Source: Paramecium tetraurelia (taxonomy: Eukaryota; Ciliophora; Oligohymenophorea; Peniculida; Parameciidae). From it: a DNA stretch of 64,000 nucleotides. A program made the translations under genes and the position numbers. The stretch is taken from positions 66,159-130,158 of the forward strand of contig NW_001799012.1 of the NCBI RefSeq assembly GCF_000165425.1, given 5' to 3'. Positions 1 to 12,726 of the stretch are shown piece after piece (position 1 is the stretch's first letter; every line of letters begins with the position of its first letter). The notes below the pieces were generated by a model that was not told where the DNA came from, did no database searches, and saw nothing but the letters and a program-made list of their open reading frames with translations.

Positions 1-67
1 GACAAGATGTTCCCTAATTAAGTAAGTTTTTCACAAAGATTAATTGATTAATATTATTATAATTATA

Positions 68-1572
68 ATGTTAAATAATTGTGATGAATTGCACATCTTA
101 AGGCTCCCAAAAATTGTGAATACTTTTGCAAAAGATGGTAATAATTAAATTGAACTAAGAGTTCTTACAGTTAAGCATGAAAGTTAGTAAAATAAATGAA
201 TATGGAAATAAACATACAAGATATTTCGTGTTAACCAATAAAAAAATTTTACTATTGAACAAATCAAGTAACAACAATGTCATTTAAAAGCGATTAGAAG
301 GAAAGTACTTCTGTCCTTTATCATTGGGATCACGATTTCCTCCAAGAGTTTTGAGTTCATATTACATTTTAAAAATGAATATGATGATGATGATCTCAGA
401 TTACAAACTGAGAGTAGATCCAGATTAATTGAATTCATTGTCAAGACTTATGCACTTGAGTTTCACATCCCTTTAGCCTCATACTAAGTTCAAGATTTGA
501 ATCTGAAGAAATATGTAGTCTATAAACAGGATAGGCATAAACAAATTTCTAAGTTGCCAAGTGTTAAAGCAAACTACTTAAATTATAAGCCCATTTTGGA
601 AGAATAAGAGAATTTTTTAAAAATGCAACAAATATATCAATAAGATACTGCATCAAAATTATTATTTGGAGAGTTCTTATTGCAATTAAAAGATTTTGAG
701 TTAAGAAAGATTCTATGTGAGGGAAGCATATCATAAATAGTGTAGATATTAAATACAAAAACACACACCTATCATATTATGAAATGTATCAGCAAAGAAG
801 ATTGTGGTTGGTTAAATCTGAATGAGTTTGTCACTTTTGAAAATTATGTAATAGATTTAATAGATTTAGTCTCATCATCCATTTTTGATACCTTTGGAAT
901 ATTGCTTCGAAACTTTCAACAAATATTACTTCATTATGCCATCGGCTAAATGCGATTTGTATAAGAAGTTAGATGAATTGAAGAAATTTGACTAGAAATA
1001 ATTATAATTCATAGCCTAAGAAATGGTTGTAGTTTTGGGGGATTTACATAATAAATAGATCGTCCATGGGGATTTAACTTTGGAGAACATTTTATTAGAT
1101 CAAAGTTATCACATCGCTTTGTGTGATTTCGGATACTTAAGGAGGACATTGAAAAGTAAAGACCAGTTTTATGGGGTTGCTGAGTACACCCCACCAGAGA
1201 CGATCCAAAATAAAGATTATCAATATTATAGTGATTATTGGCAGTTGGGAATCATTTTGTATGAAATGGCTTATGGTCATCCCCCATTTATTGATTACGA
1301 CCAGAACTTAACATTTGATTATATTTTAAACTGCCAATTAGAATTTCCTATTCAAATCGAGGTAGATCCTCAATTAAAAGACCTATTATCGAAAGTAATC
1401 TTTTGAGTCTCTATTTCAGCTATTGTGCAAGGAGCCAACAAAAAGAATTGGATATCAAATGGGGGTCTCAGAGATATAAGAACATGAGTATTTTAAAAAT
1501 ACGAATTGGAAATAAGTATATGATAGACAATTACAGCCACCAGAGTTCGAGAAAAAATTAAAATTGTTTTGA
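68..1572 (+). CDS. AGC-like Ser/Thr kinase with TH1/PH-like N-terminus
   Basis: Predicted cytosolic protein kinase of about 470 residues. Introns placed at 138-159, 268-290, 848-869 and 1395-1419 give 1413 coding bases (471 codons). Residues ~25-125 resemble a myosin TH1/PH-like lipid-binding fold (KILLLNKS...ILHFKNEYDDDDLRL). The kinase domain follows from ~residue 200: weak Gly loop (ILCEGSISQIVQI), ATP-site Lys in HIMKCISK, catalytic loop HGDLTLENILLD, metal-binding DFG in LCDFGYL, then TPPE and an AGC-type tail with EYFKNTNW. The usual HRDLKPEN reads HGDLTLEN, so the Lys two residues after the Asp is Thr, and the Arg before it is Gly. That could lower activity. The Asp, Asn and DFG are intact, so I do not call it dead. 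The start ATG is the first in frame, but an exon upstream of the window cannot be excluded. Confidence 0.8.
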
Positions 1573-1627
1573 ATTTAGTTTTTCATCAATTATTGATATT
1601 TAGAACAGTATATAAATATATTATAAA

Positions 1628-2862
1628 TCACTATTTTTACTTGAACCAGGAAGGGATTAATTTATGGGCAATTTCAGGTTGGATCTGCAATTCCACTTTA
1701 ATTGATAATAAAGATCATAATTACCTTTTTGAAAATCAAAAAAGTTAGGTAATTACACATTTGGGATTGAGAAACCTTCTTATCTAATCTCATCGAAATA
1801 TGGATGAAGCAAAGCCTCCAAAGGTTTCAATCTTTCTTTTGGAGAATATACAAGCAATTTACTAACAAAATCAACAAATAAAGGTTCTGGCTTATATTTA
1901 GCAAACACCTTCAATATTTTTGTATATTACTTTAGCCCATGGATGACACTTTATCTAAGGGAATTTAAATTCTTAATGTTAAGGATTCATTTTTTTAATT
2001 TATTCAATTGTAGGAGTACCCAATATTTTGATTATTTCAACAAGTTGATCAGTAGCCGACTCTCCAGGAAAGAGTGGTTCACCAGTAAGCATCTCAACGA
2101 TAACACATCCTGTAGTTTTAATTAATGAATACCTATCGACCAGATATCAATAGATGTTGTATATTCAGTTGCTCCAAATATCAATTCAGGAGCTCTATAA
2201 TATCTGGAACAAATATAAGCCACATTTGGTTCTCCAGGTACTAATCTTTTTGCTGACCCAAAATCACAAATTTTTAAGACATGAGTATTTGGATTAACCA
2301 ATATATTCTGAGGTTTAATATCACGATGGCAAATCCCAATTCCTAATTTCTTAATAATCAGAGTACCTTCTAAATAAGCAAATGCTCTTAGCATTTAATA
2401 ACTGTAGATTTTGAGTAGAACATTTGGAAATGGGGTCTTGCTCTTTTTGTAGTTTCGAATGAGTTTACTGAGGGTTTCAGGAATGTAGTCCATTACTAGA
2501 TTCAGAAAAATGTCATCTGGCTATTTTCTTAATATTTTATTACATTTTTGGAATTGTCTCCTTAGGTGAAAAATGCTTGTCTTAATTTTACAATGCAAGG
2601 ATGATTTAATTCCTATATAATAAGATGTTCTCTGTTTTTATAGCGTTTATCCTAAAATACTTTCTTGATAGCAACTTTTTCATTTGTTTTTGTATCCAAT
2701 GCCTATTTAAGAGATCAATTAACATAGTACTAGATAAACCATACCGAAGGTGCCATTGCCGACGACTTAGAGTATTTGAAATTGATTCTATATGGAATTT
2801 GATTTTTGAATGAAATTATCTTGAGGTCCTTCATCTGCTTAAGTTACTAATCTCTATTTCAT
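1628..2862 (-). CDS. Glycogen synthase kinase 3 (GSK3/shaggy family)
   Basis: Ser/Thr kinase of about 361 residues that usually phosphorylates pre-primed substrates. Six introns of 22-29 bases (for example 1696-1724, 1909-1930, 2110-2132) leave exactly 362 codons. Visible in order: Gly loop [13 protein letters not shown], Lys in KVAIKK, GSK3-type [38 protein letters not shown], activation loop [20 protein letters not shown] with the conserved regulatory Tyr, and the C-lobe [14 protein letters not shown]...GTPT...HPWAK. The catalytic set is complete. The N-terminus (starting MKQRLVTQ) is short and has no obvious phospho-inhibitory RxxxS site like animal GSK3 Ser9, so that mode of control is probably absent. 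It lies tail to tail with the upstream kinase (55 bases between stops). Confidence 0.92.
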
Positions 2863-2887
2863 TTTAATTATTAATCATATAATATAA

Positions 2888-5800
2888 TCAGATTATCATT
2901 CCAGGTATTCCATCAAATGAAGATAATGATGCTTCACTATGCGATATAAATGATCTAAAAGAGTTATTCGCACTTAAATTGAGATTACTTTAATTGTTCT
3001 AAGGGATCTGTTGATTAAATATTACATCTGCAGGATATACAACCATCTTGGTCGACTATTTGATAATAGAACTTGGCGTAGATGCATCCTTTTTTGGTTT
3101 GATTATAGATCTTTTCTGCAATTATTGAAGAAGATTTGAAGCCATTTTAGAAACATCTCTTTTGGGTGTAAAATAAAGTTCATTTTCATGGTAAATAGGT
3201 AAATCCAATTTCTTTAAATTTATGTTGTGATCACTTTCGAAGGTTAAACATTGATTAGATTTATTGGGATTCGAGGGAATCTTCCTAGTCAGATTTTCCT
3301 GGCTTTGTTCCTCATCTTCATCTACTCTTGAGAATATGTCAATATCTCTTATATGATAAATAAATATATTACTATACTTCTTGTCCAAAGGAAGAATTGT
3401 CAGAAAAATCCTCCTGTTCTAGTTTAGATCTTCTTATTAATTGTTTGGTATAATTTTACCAAGCTTTAAAAATAACTAAAATTGAAAGATAATCGCTGGC
3501 AATGCTAAAATTGCTATTGAATTCGACATAAGTTGCAATAAATGACCTTTTTTGTAATTTGTCCCTTCTAAAATAAAACAGTCTCATTTGCATCTCTTTA
3601 TTGAACTTTTTAATTATCTTAATTGAATCTTCAGATCCTTACTTAAAAACTTACTATTTAAATGTTCTCCTGAATATTTCATAAATTAAAGAGTTGAATT
3701 AGATATAGCCTTAATCGTCAGTTCTAATTTTTAAGTATCCAGCAAAACGTGCTGCATCCCAAATGTTATCCTTTACATGAGTGAATGGTTAACCAATTTC
3801 TAACAGAAACTTGCAAATCTATAAGTAGTGTATTGCTTTTCCGTGTCTTTGGTATGAGTACTTACACCACACAGTTTTTATTTTGTCAATGGATTCAATG
3901 TATACTTAAAGAATTGAGTTTTCCGATTAAAAGAATTTCTCGAATTGTTCAATTAATCCCAAGACAAACAAATTTAACAGGACATAGTTTGATATAAACA
4001 CAAAGGAAATAAAGTAAATTTATGCAAATTAAGACCCACAATAACGTGGATCATCATAACAGTAAATATTATGGATCATTGTGTCTGTCATTATACTTCT
4101 AAAATTATCACAAGATCCACACTTTAATAAGGTCAATAGAGAACTTGTAAAAGTTGAAAAATTAATCTAAGAATCTATAATGACTCCCTTATCTATATGT
4201 CCAAATAATTAGCATCCCAACAAAGCATAAGATAATGTTGTTACAATCAAAATAAATAATATCTTTCCCAGGAATGGAAAAGAGAATATCATTACTCTGA
4301 TCAATCTTTATAGATCATCAAATCCTTTAAATAATATTAGAATTCTAAGATTCCTTAAAGCAAACAATAATCTTATAATCTGATAATTCTCAGTGAACAT
4401 TGTAGATGTAAATTGAATCCTAAATAGATCATATTTTTAGGTAGCAATCAATTCAAATAAAGAGATTATAACTATGAATGAATAGAATTGTCTCCATTAA
4501 TCATCTATAAATCTCTTAAATCCATAATCTAATAGTTACACTATTACCCAAAAGGTAAATAGGATCGAAATTATCTCGTGGTATTTGTTTAATTCCAATG
4601 CAATTTCAATCTCCATATCTTAATAAAATGACATTTAAATTATTGTATCTGGTATTAATATAAGAAAGGATAAATATTAGAAGTATGAATTGCTATTCAA
4701 CTTCTGAGCTATTCTTCTAATGATATTTCTGGGAGGCTATGAAAATGAAGGTGAATCCCTAAGAATCTTTTGTGAGACCTATATGAATTCTTATTGATAG
4801 ACTGTTAAATCATCATATTCTATTTTCTATTAACTTGCTTTTAAATTTAAGAACAATAAACCGGTAAACAAACTTAAGAAAAACATTGAACCTATAAAGC
4901 AGAAAAGAGTTAAATAGATATATGTAGGCAATTGATTTGCAAAAGGAGACGGGCCTTAATAAGAAGGTCTTGAATTCTCAGCCACTTGTAAGATCTCTCC
5001 CCAACCATCAAATGTTGATATCACAAACAATGTAGGTAAAGCAACTGTAATATTATCAAAATTATGTTAATATGTTATCCATCTTCTGCCTTCATCTTCA
5101 CATTATTATTTATTTATATCAAACTACATCAAATCATCACAGAATCCAAATTTATTTTAATAAAGTATCATACCGTACACTGCAAACATTGTCCATATTA
5201 TTAATAGTGTTATTAATACATTACTCATATTATATAAAGCAGCCACTAAAGAATTGTATAATTTAACTATTGGCGTAAATGAATACAATAACTTAAATGG
5301 TCTCAAATATCTGAGGTACAAAAATAAGTGTAATATTCTACTTTCAGTATTTATCAATTATAGATAATAACATACTAAATACATGATGTCTATGATTTAC
5401 CAAATGTGCTATATAACAAATTAAAATTACTTGTATATAAGATCCTTTCTCATGAAATAATCCTAGTGCTATTATTAACATCATAGTCTACACTGTTATT
5501 AATAGATTAGTTATCAGAATCAAGGAGTCTACAAATACCATATATTCCACATGATAGGTTTATATTGCAATTAAGACAATAAACCCTATATTCAATCCTA
5601 ATCTGCTCCAATAAAAGAGTTCTGATCGTATGGTTTTCACACAGAAGATTCTCTATTAATTGAATTTATCAAAAAAAAATAACGATTCTTTACACTTAAT
5701 TCCTAAGTAGATCTTTCTCCTCTTAGTTTTTATCTGTTTCACTAGTTATTCTATAAAGATATATCAATATCTTACAAATGGATTCTAAAAGATAACCATA

Positions 5801-8800
5801 TTGAGTATCCTTCTAAACAGATTGGTTTTAAGACAAAACTTTAAGTGATTTGGTCGCAGAACCCTTCTCTTTTTCTTTTTAATTCTCCTCAGCTTCTGAA
5901 TCTGAATCTTGTTTATCAGAAGTTTCACCTTTAAACATAATGTCTTAATCTTTCTTTATCTCTATTAAATATTCTCCAAAACCATCCAATAATATGGCCA
6001 TCACTAAACCATAAGTAATATAATTTAAGAAGTGAATCATAGAAAATGAGTAGATAAATGCAAATATTTAATTAACTTTTGTTCCTAATGCCAATACGCC
6101 ATACCAGTCATCATTTGTCATAATATTAAACACAGTCATCCAAGACTTTAAAGGATCTTTGTAAGAATGCAAATGTCCAAGCAATTGGGTTTCATCAAAG
6201 CTACTTGCATAAACAGCCATACCCAATAAACCATATATAAGAATCATTAGAAACATTAAAAATGTCAAATAGATATATTACTTAAATGTTCTTTTTGCTA
6301 TCAAACCTATGAGCACAGCCATTCTAATATATTTTAAACATCTATGAAATAGGAGAATCTTGGTGCCCCTTAATAATCTAGCAATTATGTCTTACTAGTT
6401 TAGAATCTATCTAAATGACATTTCATAAAAGTTAATTAAAATAATGATTGATTCTAAGATTACTTATTCTTTTTAAACTAGTTTTGCTAGAATGATAATA
6501 AATATATTGATTACATGTTTAATAAGAGATTAACTTTAATGCAAATTCAATTGAAACTATTATTGTTGTAAAATCTTCAATAACTGTAAGAAATTGATTA
6601 GATATGATGCCTATCAAACTTAAACATAAAAAGTTAACTAAAATTACACAATCCACAAAGAAATTTGTAAACTTATTAGTAATTATCATAAATGTTATTT
6701 TCCTAATAATTTTGATTTTCCCTCTAATTCCTATTAACCAAATCAGGTAGTCAATGTGATTTAAAGAATGTTTAATAATATTTTTGTGTTCATAATTATT
6801 AATAACACTAGATATGGAACAATTTTTGGATTCAATAATTCCAGTCTGCATTTCTGGCATTCTTATTTATAAATATTTCTCCTCATAATTTTTTATCTCA
6901 TCTGCAATTCTAATTTGTATTTTCTTGTTGATCAACTCTGATACTGCTTTGTAATTATGATAGAATCCATAAATTTTAACATAAATTTCTTTCTCCTTAT
7001 GTAAAATAAATGTACTGGTACTCTTCTTGTTTTAGGCTGAAATAATTATATTATTCGGATGGATGGACGCAGTTTATTACTACGATGTAGCCCTAGATTA
7101 ATGATGATGAATGTCCATCAGTGTAATACCACTTGAAGCAAATGATGCTATTTTCTCTTTTAATCTTCTGCTCTTAAGTATTGGAAATTATTTAAGTTCA
7201 TTTAAATTTTTCTATTTATTCTTACTTTTTGTTTGGTATCTAAATTACAAGATTCTATTTTGAACCTTCTAACTCACTTCTTATTTACATTAAATAACAT
7301 CTGATGCACTATTTGAGACGTATACTTCATTTTTTGCATTTGCCCAATATCTTGTAAATTCATTATGAGTAAGACACTACATGTTGATATCAGGTTTCTC
7401 ACTTAAATTGTCATACAAATCCTAAAGCAAATTCTAATATTTTTTAATATCCACAAATTTAGGCAGCAACAATGTCTTTAATGAGAATTACTACAAGAAC
7501 TAAAAATTGTTTTCATATTTAGAATAGTGTTTTCCTGATAGTATACGAGGTTATTCGGACTGAATAGATGTGAATGAACAAAAACTTCTACTTAATAATT
7601 AATGATCGCCTTTCAAATACATTTTGTACTATAAAATAGGATGATACAAACCATTTTATTTTAGAATTTATAAATTTAATTTCTCCTCTTTTTGATGTTA
7701 ATCATCTTCTTCGGATTGATTTAATTTTTGATTAGTTTATTAACTATAATGAATTTTTAGGACAGCAATAACTAAATTAAATCCAAAGAAACCACCAAAA
7801 AAGATTATCAATAAATAATACACCCAAATGTAGGTACCATAACTTTTAAGGGTGAAATACATGACCCATGTCCAATCATCCATCGTAATTGTTCTTAAGA
7901 CCTATGCATATGATGAAAACACATTATTAAAAGATGTTGGGATATTTGGTCCTTACGAAACATATTAACAAACCAAATCATCAGGACAAGAGGTGATTCT
8001 ACACGAAATCCATGGTTAATCATCAAGAGAATCATACTACTTAGGCAGACATCTATAGTTTATTAGACCGTGAAATAGACTTTGCCCAAGGGTTGCAAAA
8101 AACAACCCAAAAATAATCACAATTATTAAAGCTTCGACAAGGTATTTAAACGATTTTCCAAGAGCTTATAACATAATTTTCAAACCTAATTAAACTAATT
8201 TATACCTGGCACAAAATCTCCTAAATACAAAAGCAATGTAATTAACCTCAAAGGTGAAAAATCTACAACATCTATAATTGGGATTAAAGTAGTAATTATT
8301 TGCAAGACTGTTAAAATTAAATCAAACCAGTTTTTAACAACTCTGAAATATGCATGTTTGTGTCCTATTATTCCTTTGGAGAGTATTCGAAATACTTAAT
8401 CAGCGATGTATACGTATATTACCACTAGTTTCAATAATATTGCATTACTTATTTCATAAATAATAAACTTATCATCTTCTATGGATAAGATTTTAGATAC
8501 AAAAATTACGAGATTCACCAATATTATAATTGACATAAATAATTTGTAAAAGATGGTTCTTTGCATGTAATTTAAAATGATTAGTATTCCATATATAACT
8601 TTGATTATGAATTTTCTAAGTTTCAAAAAACTATAGTTATCTTGATAAATCTATTTAAATAACAAATTACATTCAGTTCGTATTTCAACCTTTAATAACC
8701 ATAAATTTTATAGAGATCAACTAAATAAATTTATTCAGTCTTTAGTTTAGTTTTTTCATATCTCTTGTTCATTTTATAGAATTAATTATCACTATTATTA

Positions 8801-9261
8801 AAGGTCTTCTCAGTTCGACATTTCATTTTCTCTTAAGCAAACTTGTATTTTTGTTTCTAAACCTTTTCATTTATTTATTAAACAATCTAAATTCACTACA
8901 ATAATTACCTTATTAGTGGATTCCCTTTTGGGTTTTTCAGATCTGGCTCCAAATGTATATTTGACAGATGAGATATCTTTTTTTGATAAATTATCATTGT
9001 CGAATCTCAAACCAAAAACACTTTCTTCATTTCTTAAAATTATGTTTGTTTTAGTTTTTTTCTATTTTCTTACTTTTGGTGTACCAATTTCAAAAGCGTT
9101 GAAACTTTAACATTTTTATTGTTAATTCGAATTCATGTTTTCAAATTTATCATTGACTAGTCTATTCCTGAAATGAGCAATCTCTTAAATGGATGTTTAA
9201 CTACGTAGCTTCATTGACTTTACTTTGAGAATGCTATAGGCTCCAAATCTTCATTATTCAT
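2888..9261 (-). CDS. Four-domain voltage-gated cation (Ca-type) channel alpha subunit
   Basis: Large membrane protein of roughly 2,000 residues with several short introns; only some were placed. Four repeats of six membrane helices are visible: I ~8.6-7.7 kb, II ~6.8-6.0 kb, III ~5.6-4.8 kb, IV ~4.7-4.0 kb. Pore loops read TITMDDW (I), MTNDDW (II), STFDGW (III) and KCGSCDNF (IV). Aligned by eye with CaV TxEGW/TGEDW/TFEGW/TGEAW, all four ring acids are Asp (DDDD rather than EEEE). S4 is Arg/Lys-rich in II (ARLLRGTKILLFHR), III (LFLYLRYLRPFKLL) and IV (RLLFALRNLRILILFKG). Repeat I has only SPLRLITLLLYLGDF there, a poor voltage sensor. After IVS6 comes an EF-hand/pre-IQ-like region as in CaV and NaV channels, then a basic Ser-rich tail. 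Likely role: Ca2+ entry, possibly the ciliary action potential; this is inferred from family, not shown. Confidence 0.88.
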
Positions 9262-9376
9262 ATAATATAAAAAATGATAAATTATTAAGTTCTAAAATTA
9301 TCATAATGTATTAGAAACCACACATTCATTATATTATTATATTAATAATTATTGATATATATCTTATTTAGTCTTT

Positions 9377-9652
9377 TCAACAATCACATAAAGATGCCTT
9401 GTGGATAGAAAAAGTATCACTTTGATTATTTTAGTTCATATGATTACCACTTGGATCATTATGTTTATTAACTTTAATGAAATAATAGTGATTTCCAAGA
9501 TACAAAAATTTGCTGGAAGACAAATTATAATTTTATTTTTTCCTTGATGTATAATTCAAATCATGATTTGTGTTTATTTGCTTACAACTAAGTCTTATTT
9601 CTAAATTTATAGAATTTGCCCATATGTCATGCCACTTAATTGGAGTAGCCAT
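9377..9652 (-). CDS. Hypothetical small protein (91 aa)
   Basis: A continuous 92-codon frame under the ciliate code, starting MATPIKWHDIWANS and ending KASLCDC. No intron is needed. It is rich in Asn and aromatic residues, with no recognised motif, signal or membrane segment. It lies 115 bases upstream of the channel gene's ATG on the same strand. Amino-acid use looks protein-like (two Trp near the start, few runs), but a frame this short could arise by chance when only TGA stops translation. Confidence 0.35.
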
Positions 9653-10231
9653 ATTATTAATTTTAAAGTTAATTATTATTAAAATTGCTTTGCATTTTTC
9701 CTTTAATTTATTGAATTAGCTTAAAATAAAGTTAGATGATTAATTAAGACTAGAGAATGGTATCTATTCTAAGCACATATGATCTTACCTTACAAAAGCA
9801 CATTATATCGGTCACCTCTTATGAATAGACTACAATACACTAAAATTAGCAATCCTCTTTTTCTATATATAACCATAATAACCATAATATTCTAAATAAT
9901 ATTTTAATATTCCTAGTTTAAGTCTTTCTTTTTCAATTATCTAGCAAATATTTTTTTCTTTCCTTTAAAATTTGTTTCACAATATAATTACTTATAGGTT
10001 TTTGCCTTCTTAATTTTCGAAAAGGAACATTTTGAAGTAAAATATCAGAATAAATTAATAATAAGGATTTCCATAAATAAATAAGTATTTTATTAATTGG
10101 TAATACAGATTCTTTCTTTTCTAAATTAATTAAATCCTAATTTTCTGTCGATTAAAGAGGTTGAAATACTTAGGTTGTTAATCAATTCCTCAGATTTTTT
10201 TAGAATAGGATTGATTATTAAAATCAAATAA
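9653..10231. other. Gap without a recognised gene
   Basis: About 580 bases of very A+T-rich DNA between two small hypothetical genes. I saw no frame with convincing composition on either strand and no repeat. It should hold the 5' regions of both neighbours, which are divergently arranged. Confidence 0.6.
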
Positions 10232-10507
10232 ATGAATGGAAATAAATTGAAATCGAGGAAGAATAAAATAATATCTCAAATTATACAATAGGAAGCAAGA
10301 TTGAATCGATCTTGTAATAATCGATTACCATCCATATATCAATCAGCCCGTGCATAAAAAATACAGGTCTAGATAAGTTAACCATACAAGCAATTTAGAT
10401 TAACTAGGTACAAAAATGAATCAATTCCATTCGGAACTCAGTTATTAGATATTAAGAAGAAATAGTTAACATCTACGACTTTACACACACTTGAGGAGAG
10501 CTTATGA
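10232..10507 (+). CDS. Small basic hypothetical protein (91 aa)
   Basis: An intronless 92-codon frame from the first of several A-rich-context ATGs to TGA at 10505-10507. The protein starts MNGNKLKSRKNKIISQ, has a basic, Gln-rich middle, and ends LTSTTLHTLEESL. Gln codons are a natural mix of TAA, TAG and CAA, and Lys/Arg are interspersed as in real short proteins. There are no Cys pairs or membrane segments. It converges on the RhoGAP gene, with 53 bases between the two stops, a typical gap in this window. Function unknown. It may be a nuclear or basal-body basic protein, but nothing visible decides that. Confidence 0.55.
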
Positions 10508-10560
10508 AGTAATATAACTAACTAAAAATCACAATAATTTGATCTAACAATATACTCAAT

Positions 10561-12113
10561 TCATTTATATCTTGCCTTTAATTCTTTTCTCTCGGCTTCA
10601 TTTACGACATTTTTGTCTATTGTCTTAGTATGCAATATTTACCAGAGACCATGTCTAATATATCATCTAAATTGGCTAAATCATCTGGCAAAAAGGGAAC
10701 TAATGATGCATCAAAATTTAGATTATCACTTCTTACTTCTAACATCTTTTTATAATCATAGTCCTTTTTCTACTCCAACATAATTTGGACTATTTGAACA
10801 AAAAGACTTAATTAAATGCAATATTTACGTAACATAACCTAAATCAGCCATTTTAACGACTTCAGATCTAAAGAAATTAGGGCCAAAAACTACAGCCATA
10901 TTATAAGCAGTCATTAAATTATCATTTTATTCTTTAATGACTGAATATAGGAACCCTAGAGAGAAAAGTAATATTTCTCGATTCAGTTCTGGCATATAAT
11001 CGAATAGCATCTGCACACTTACTTCCATATTTTACTCAATTTATGGTTTATTTTAAACAACCCATTCATAGAGTTGAAATGTCATAATTGGTTCTCTCAA
11101 TCTTAAGAAAAATTATTTAAAAACACATGCAATAGTATGAGCATTTTCAACTTTATTCACAAATCCTACTTTTTAACATGCCAATGCTGCCTCGACTACT
11201 TTCTCTTCATAAACAACGGCTTACTTTCTAAATATTCCTTCTGTTTTGAGTTTTTCTGGTTATTTTTCAAAGTATTAAACAAGCATATCTAGAATGACTG
11301 GAATGCCATATTTGTTTCTTTCGTATTCGTGTAAATTCAATCCCAAAATCTTAGAATCTTTATCAAAATTATCATCTGAATCTATATCATCATCTCCAAC
11401 CGCCTATTAGGTTTGCTATTTCCTGAAAACAGTCCTTTTTCTTTTATTCTCGATATCTTTATAAGATTAATCGTAAGCTTTAACACTTTCTGGTAATGCA
11501 GCTAACATCTTATATTTAAACCATTCTTCTTTGGATAATATGAGGAGTCTAGATATTAATATGCTATAATACGTATCTTCAAAGGTAGTGATTTTCTTAA
11601 AAAAGGATTTGATTTCATTCATTCCAAAAATACCTCCTCCTTTAACAATAAAATTTGCATGAAGGACAATAAATTTCTTCATATGAAAAAAGTATTTTTC
11701 AGGTAGAGTTCCATAAAAGTCTTTGAAATCATTGAGAGTTGAGGCAGTCATCATATTAGTATTGAAAAAGACTATGATAAAAAATCTATCAATTTTTGGA
11801 TGCATGGTTTCAATGACATCAATTTTAAAAGAATCATAATCTTATTTTTTACTTTGATCAGGAATGTGTTCTCCATAAATGAAATAGACTTATAATTCAT
11901 CATTCTCATTGCCTGAGTAATTTAATGATATAAAATCATACTTACTAATTGTATTGCTGGTTTTTTTGTGTAACTTTCAGATTTCTTGAAATATTGAGCT
12001 ACTTGAAGTTGAATTTCATAATTCTTTTGATTCTGTTACATCTGGTCTTTCAATGGATTGACTTTGATTTTTTGTTTAAGGAAAGCCTCAGCATCATTAA
12101 TTGATTAATCCAT
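10561..12113 (-). CDS. Sec14-like/RhoGAP protein (p50RhoGAP-like)
   Basis: About 491 residues after removing three introns (29, 22 and 26 bases; 492 codons). The N-terminal half resembles the BCH/CRAL-TRIO module of p50RhoGAP: FIYGEHIP, then DFKDFYGTLPEKYFFHMK and FIVLHANFIVK. The C-terminal half is a RhoGAP domain: KYGIPVILDMLVQYFEKQ, LKTEGIFRKQA with the catalytic Arg finger in GIFRK, then ACVFKQFFLRLREPIMTF and TAYNMAVVFGPNFF. Such proteins speed GTP hydrolysis by Rho-family GTPases, and the Sec14-like part can bind lipids or GTPases. An acidic linker (VGDDDIDSDDNFDKD) separates the two. The start ATG is the first in frame and gives a plausible polar N-terminus. Confidence 0.85.
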
Positions 12114-12177
12114 AAAAATAATATTATAACAATTAAACAATAGAGAAAGAGTAATTATAATTACAAGAAATACTTAA

Positions 12178-12710
12178 ATGGAAGAGATTCTTTAAGATAA
12201 TTTAATGTTTATTCTTATAAGCTTCTGAAAAAGTATTCAACTAATTAAGTATCAATTTATTAAATTGTTTTTCGATTATCCTTAATAGTTTAAGCCATCC
12301 CTATCATATCAGCTGCATTTACAAGGTAGAACTATTGCAGAATTAGTTTATTTTGCTTTATTAAATCTTCAGAATAATTTGAAGCAAGAAGGGTTTCAAG
12401 TTAAAATCAAAATTTCAATTTATTTTAAAAAATTTACTTCGTATTCAACACCTTAACAATTTCAAAAAAAATTAATAAAATGGAGTTCAATCATATCGTT
12501 CAGAAATTTAAATCAAAGTCAATATGCAATTACAAAATTACTGTCCATCCTACTCTTATAAAATTTAGAGACTCATATAAAACATAAGATAGTTTTATTG
12601 ATCAACTAACTTAGTTTATCGAACTCTTTATTGCCATAAGAGCAATTGAGGATGGTGGCATTCACCAAATGGCAACTACTTTATTAAACTGTATATACAT
12701 AAATAATTGA
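12178..12710 (+). CDS. Unknown protein, about 159 aa
   Basis: Two introns (27 bases starting GTTTATTC near 12,210; 26 bases starting GTCCATCC near 12,540) are needed to skip in-frame TGAs and leave 160 codons. The protein starts MEEILQDNLIIQLIKYQ, continues RTIAELVYFALLNLQNN, and ends in a segment (QLTQFIELFIAIRAIEDGGI) that could be an amphipathic helix. I do not recognise a family. It sits only 16 bases upstream of the next ATG on the same strand and 64 bases from the divergent RhoGAP start. Both introns start GTT/GTC rather than GTA, which lowers confidence in the exact model. Confidence 0.5.
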
Positions 12711-12726
12711 TTATAATAATATAAAA

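Noticed and set aside
564-764. Minus-strand frame opposite the first kinase
   Set aside because: It is antisense to the well-supported kinase coding sequence and has no independent motif.
8916-9110. Plus-strand 64-residue hydrophobic frame
   Set aside because: It lies opposite the N-terminal exon of the channel gene, whose minus-strand frame has correct introns; hydrophobicity is a mirror of A+T-rich coding.
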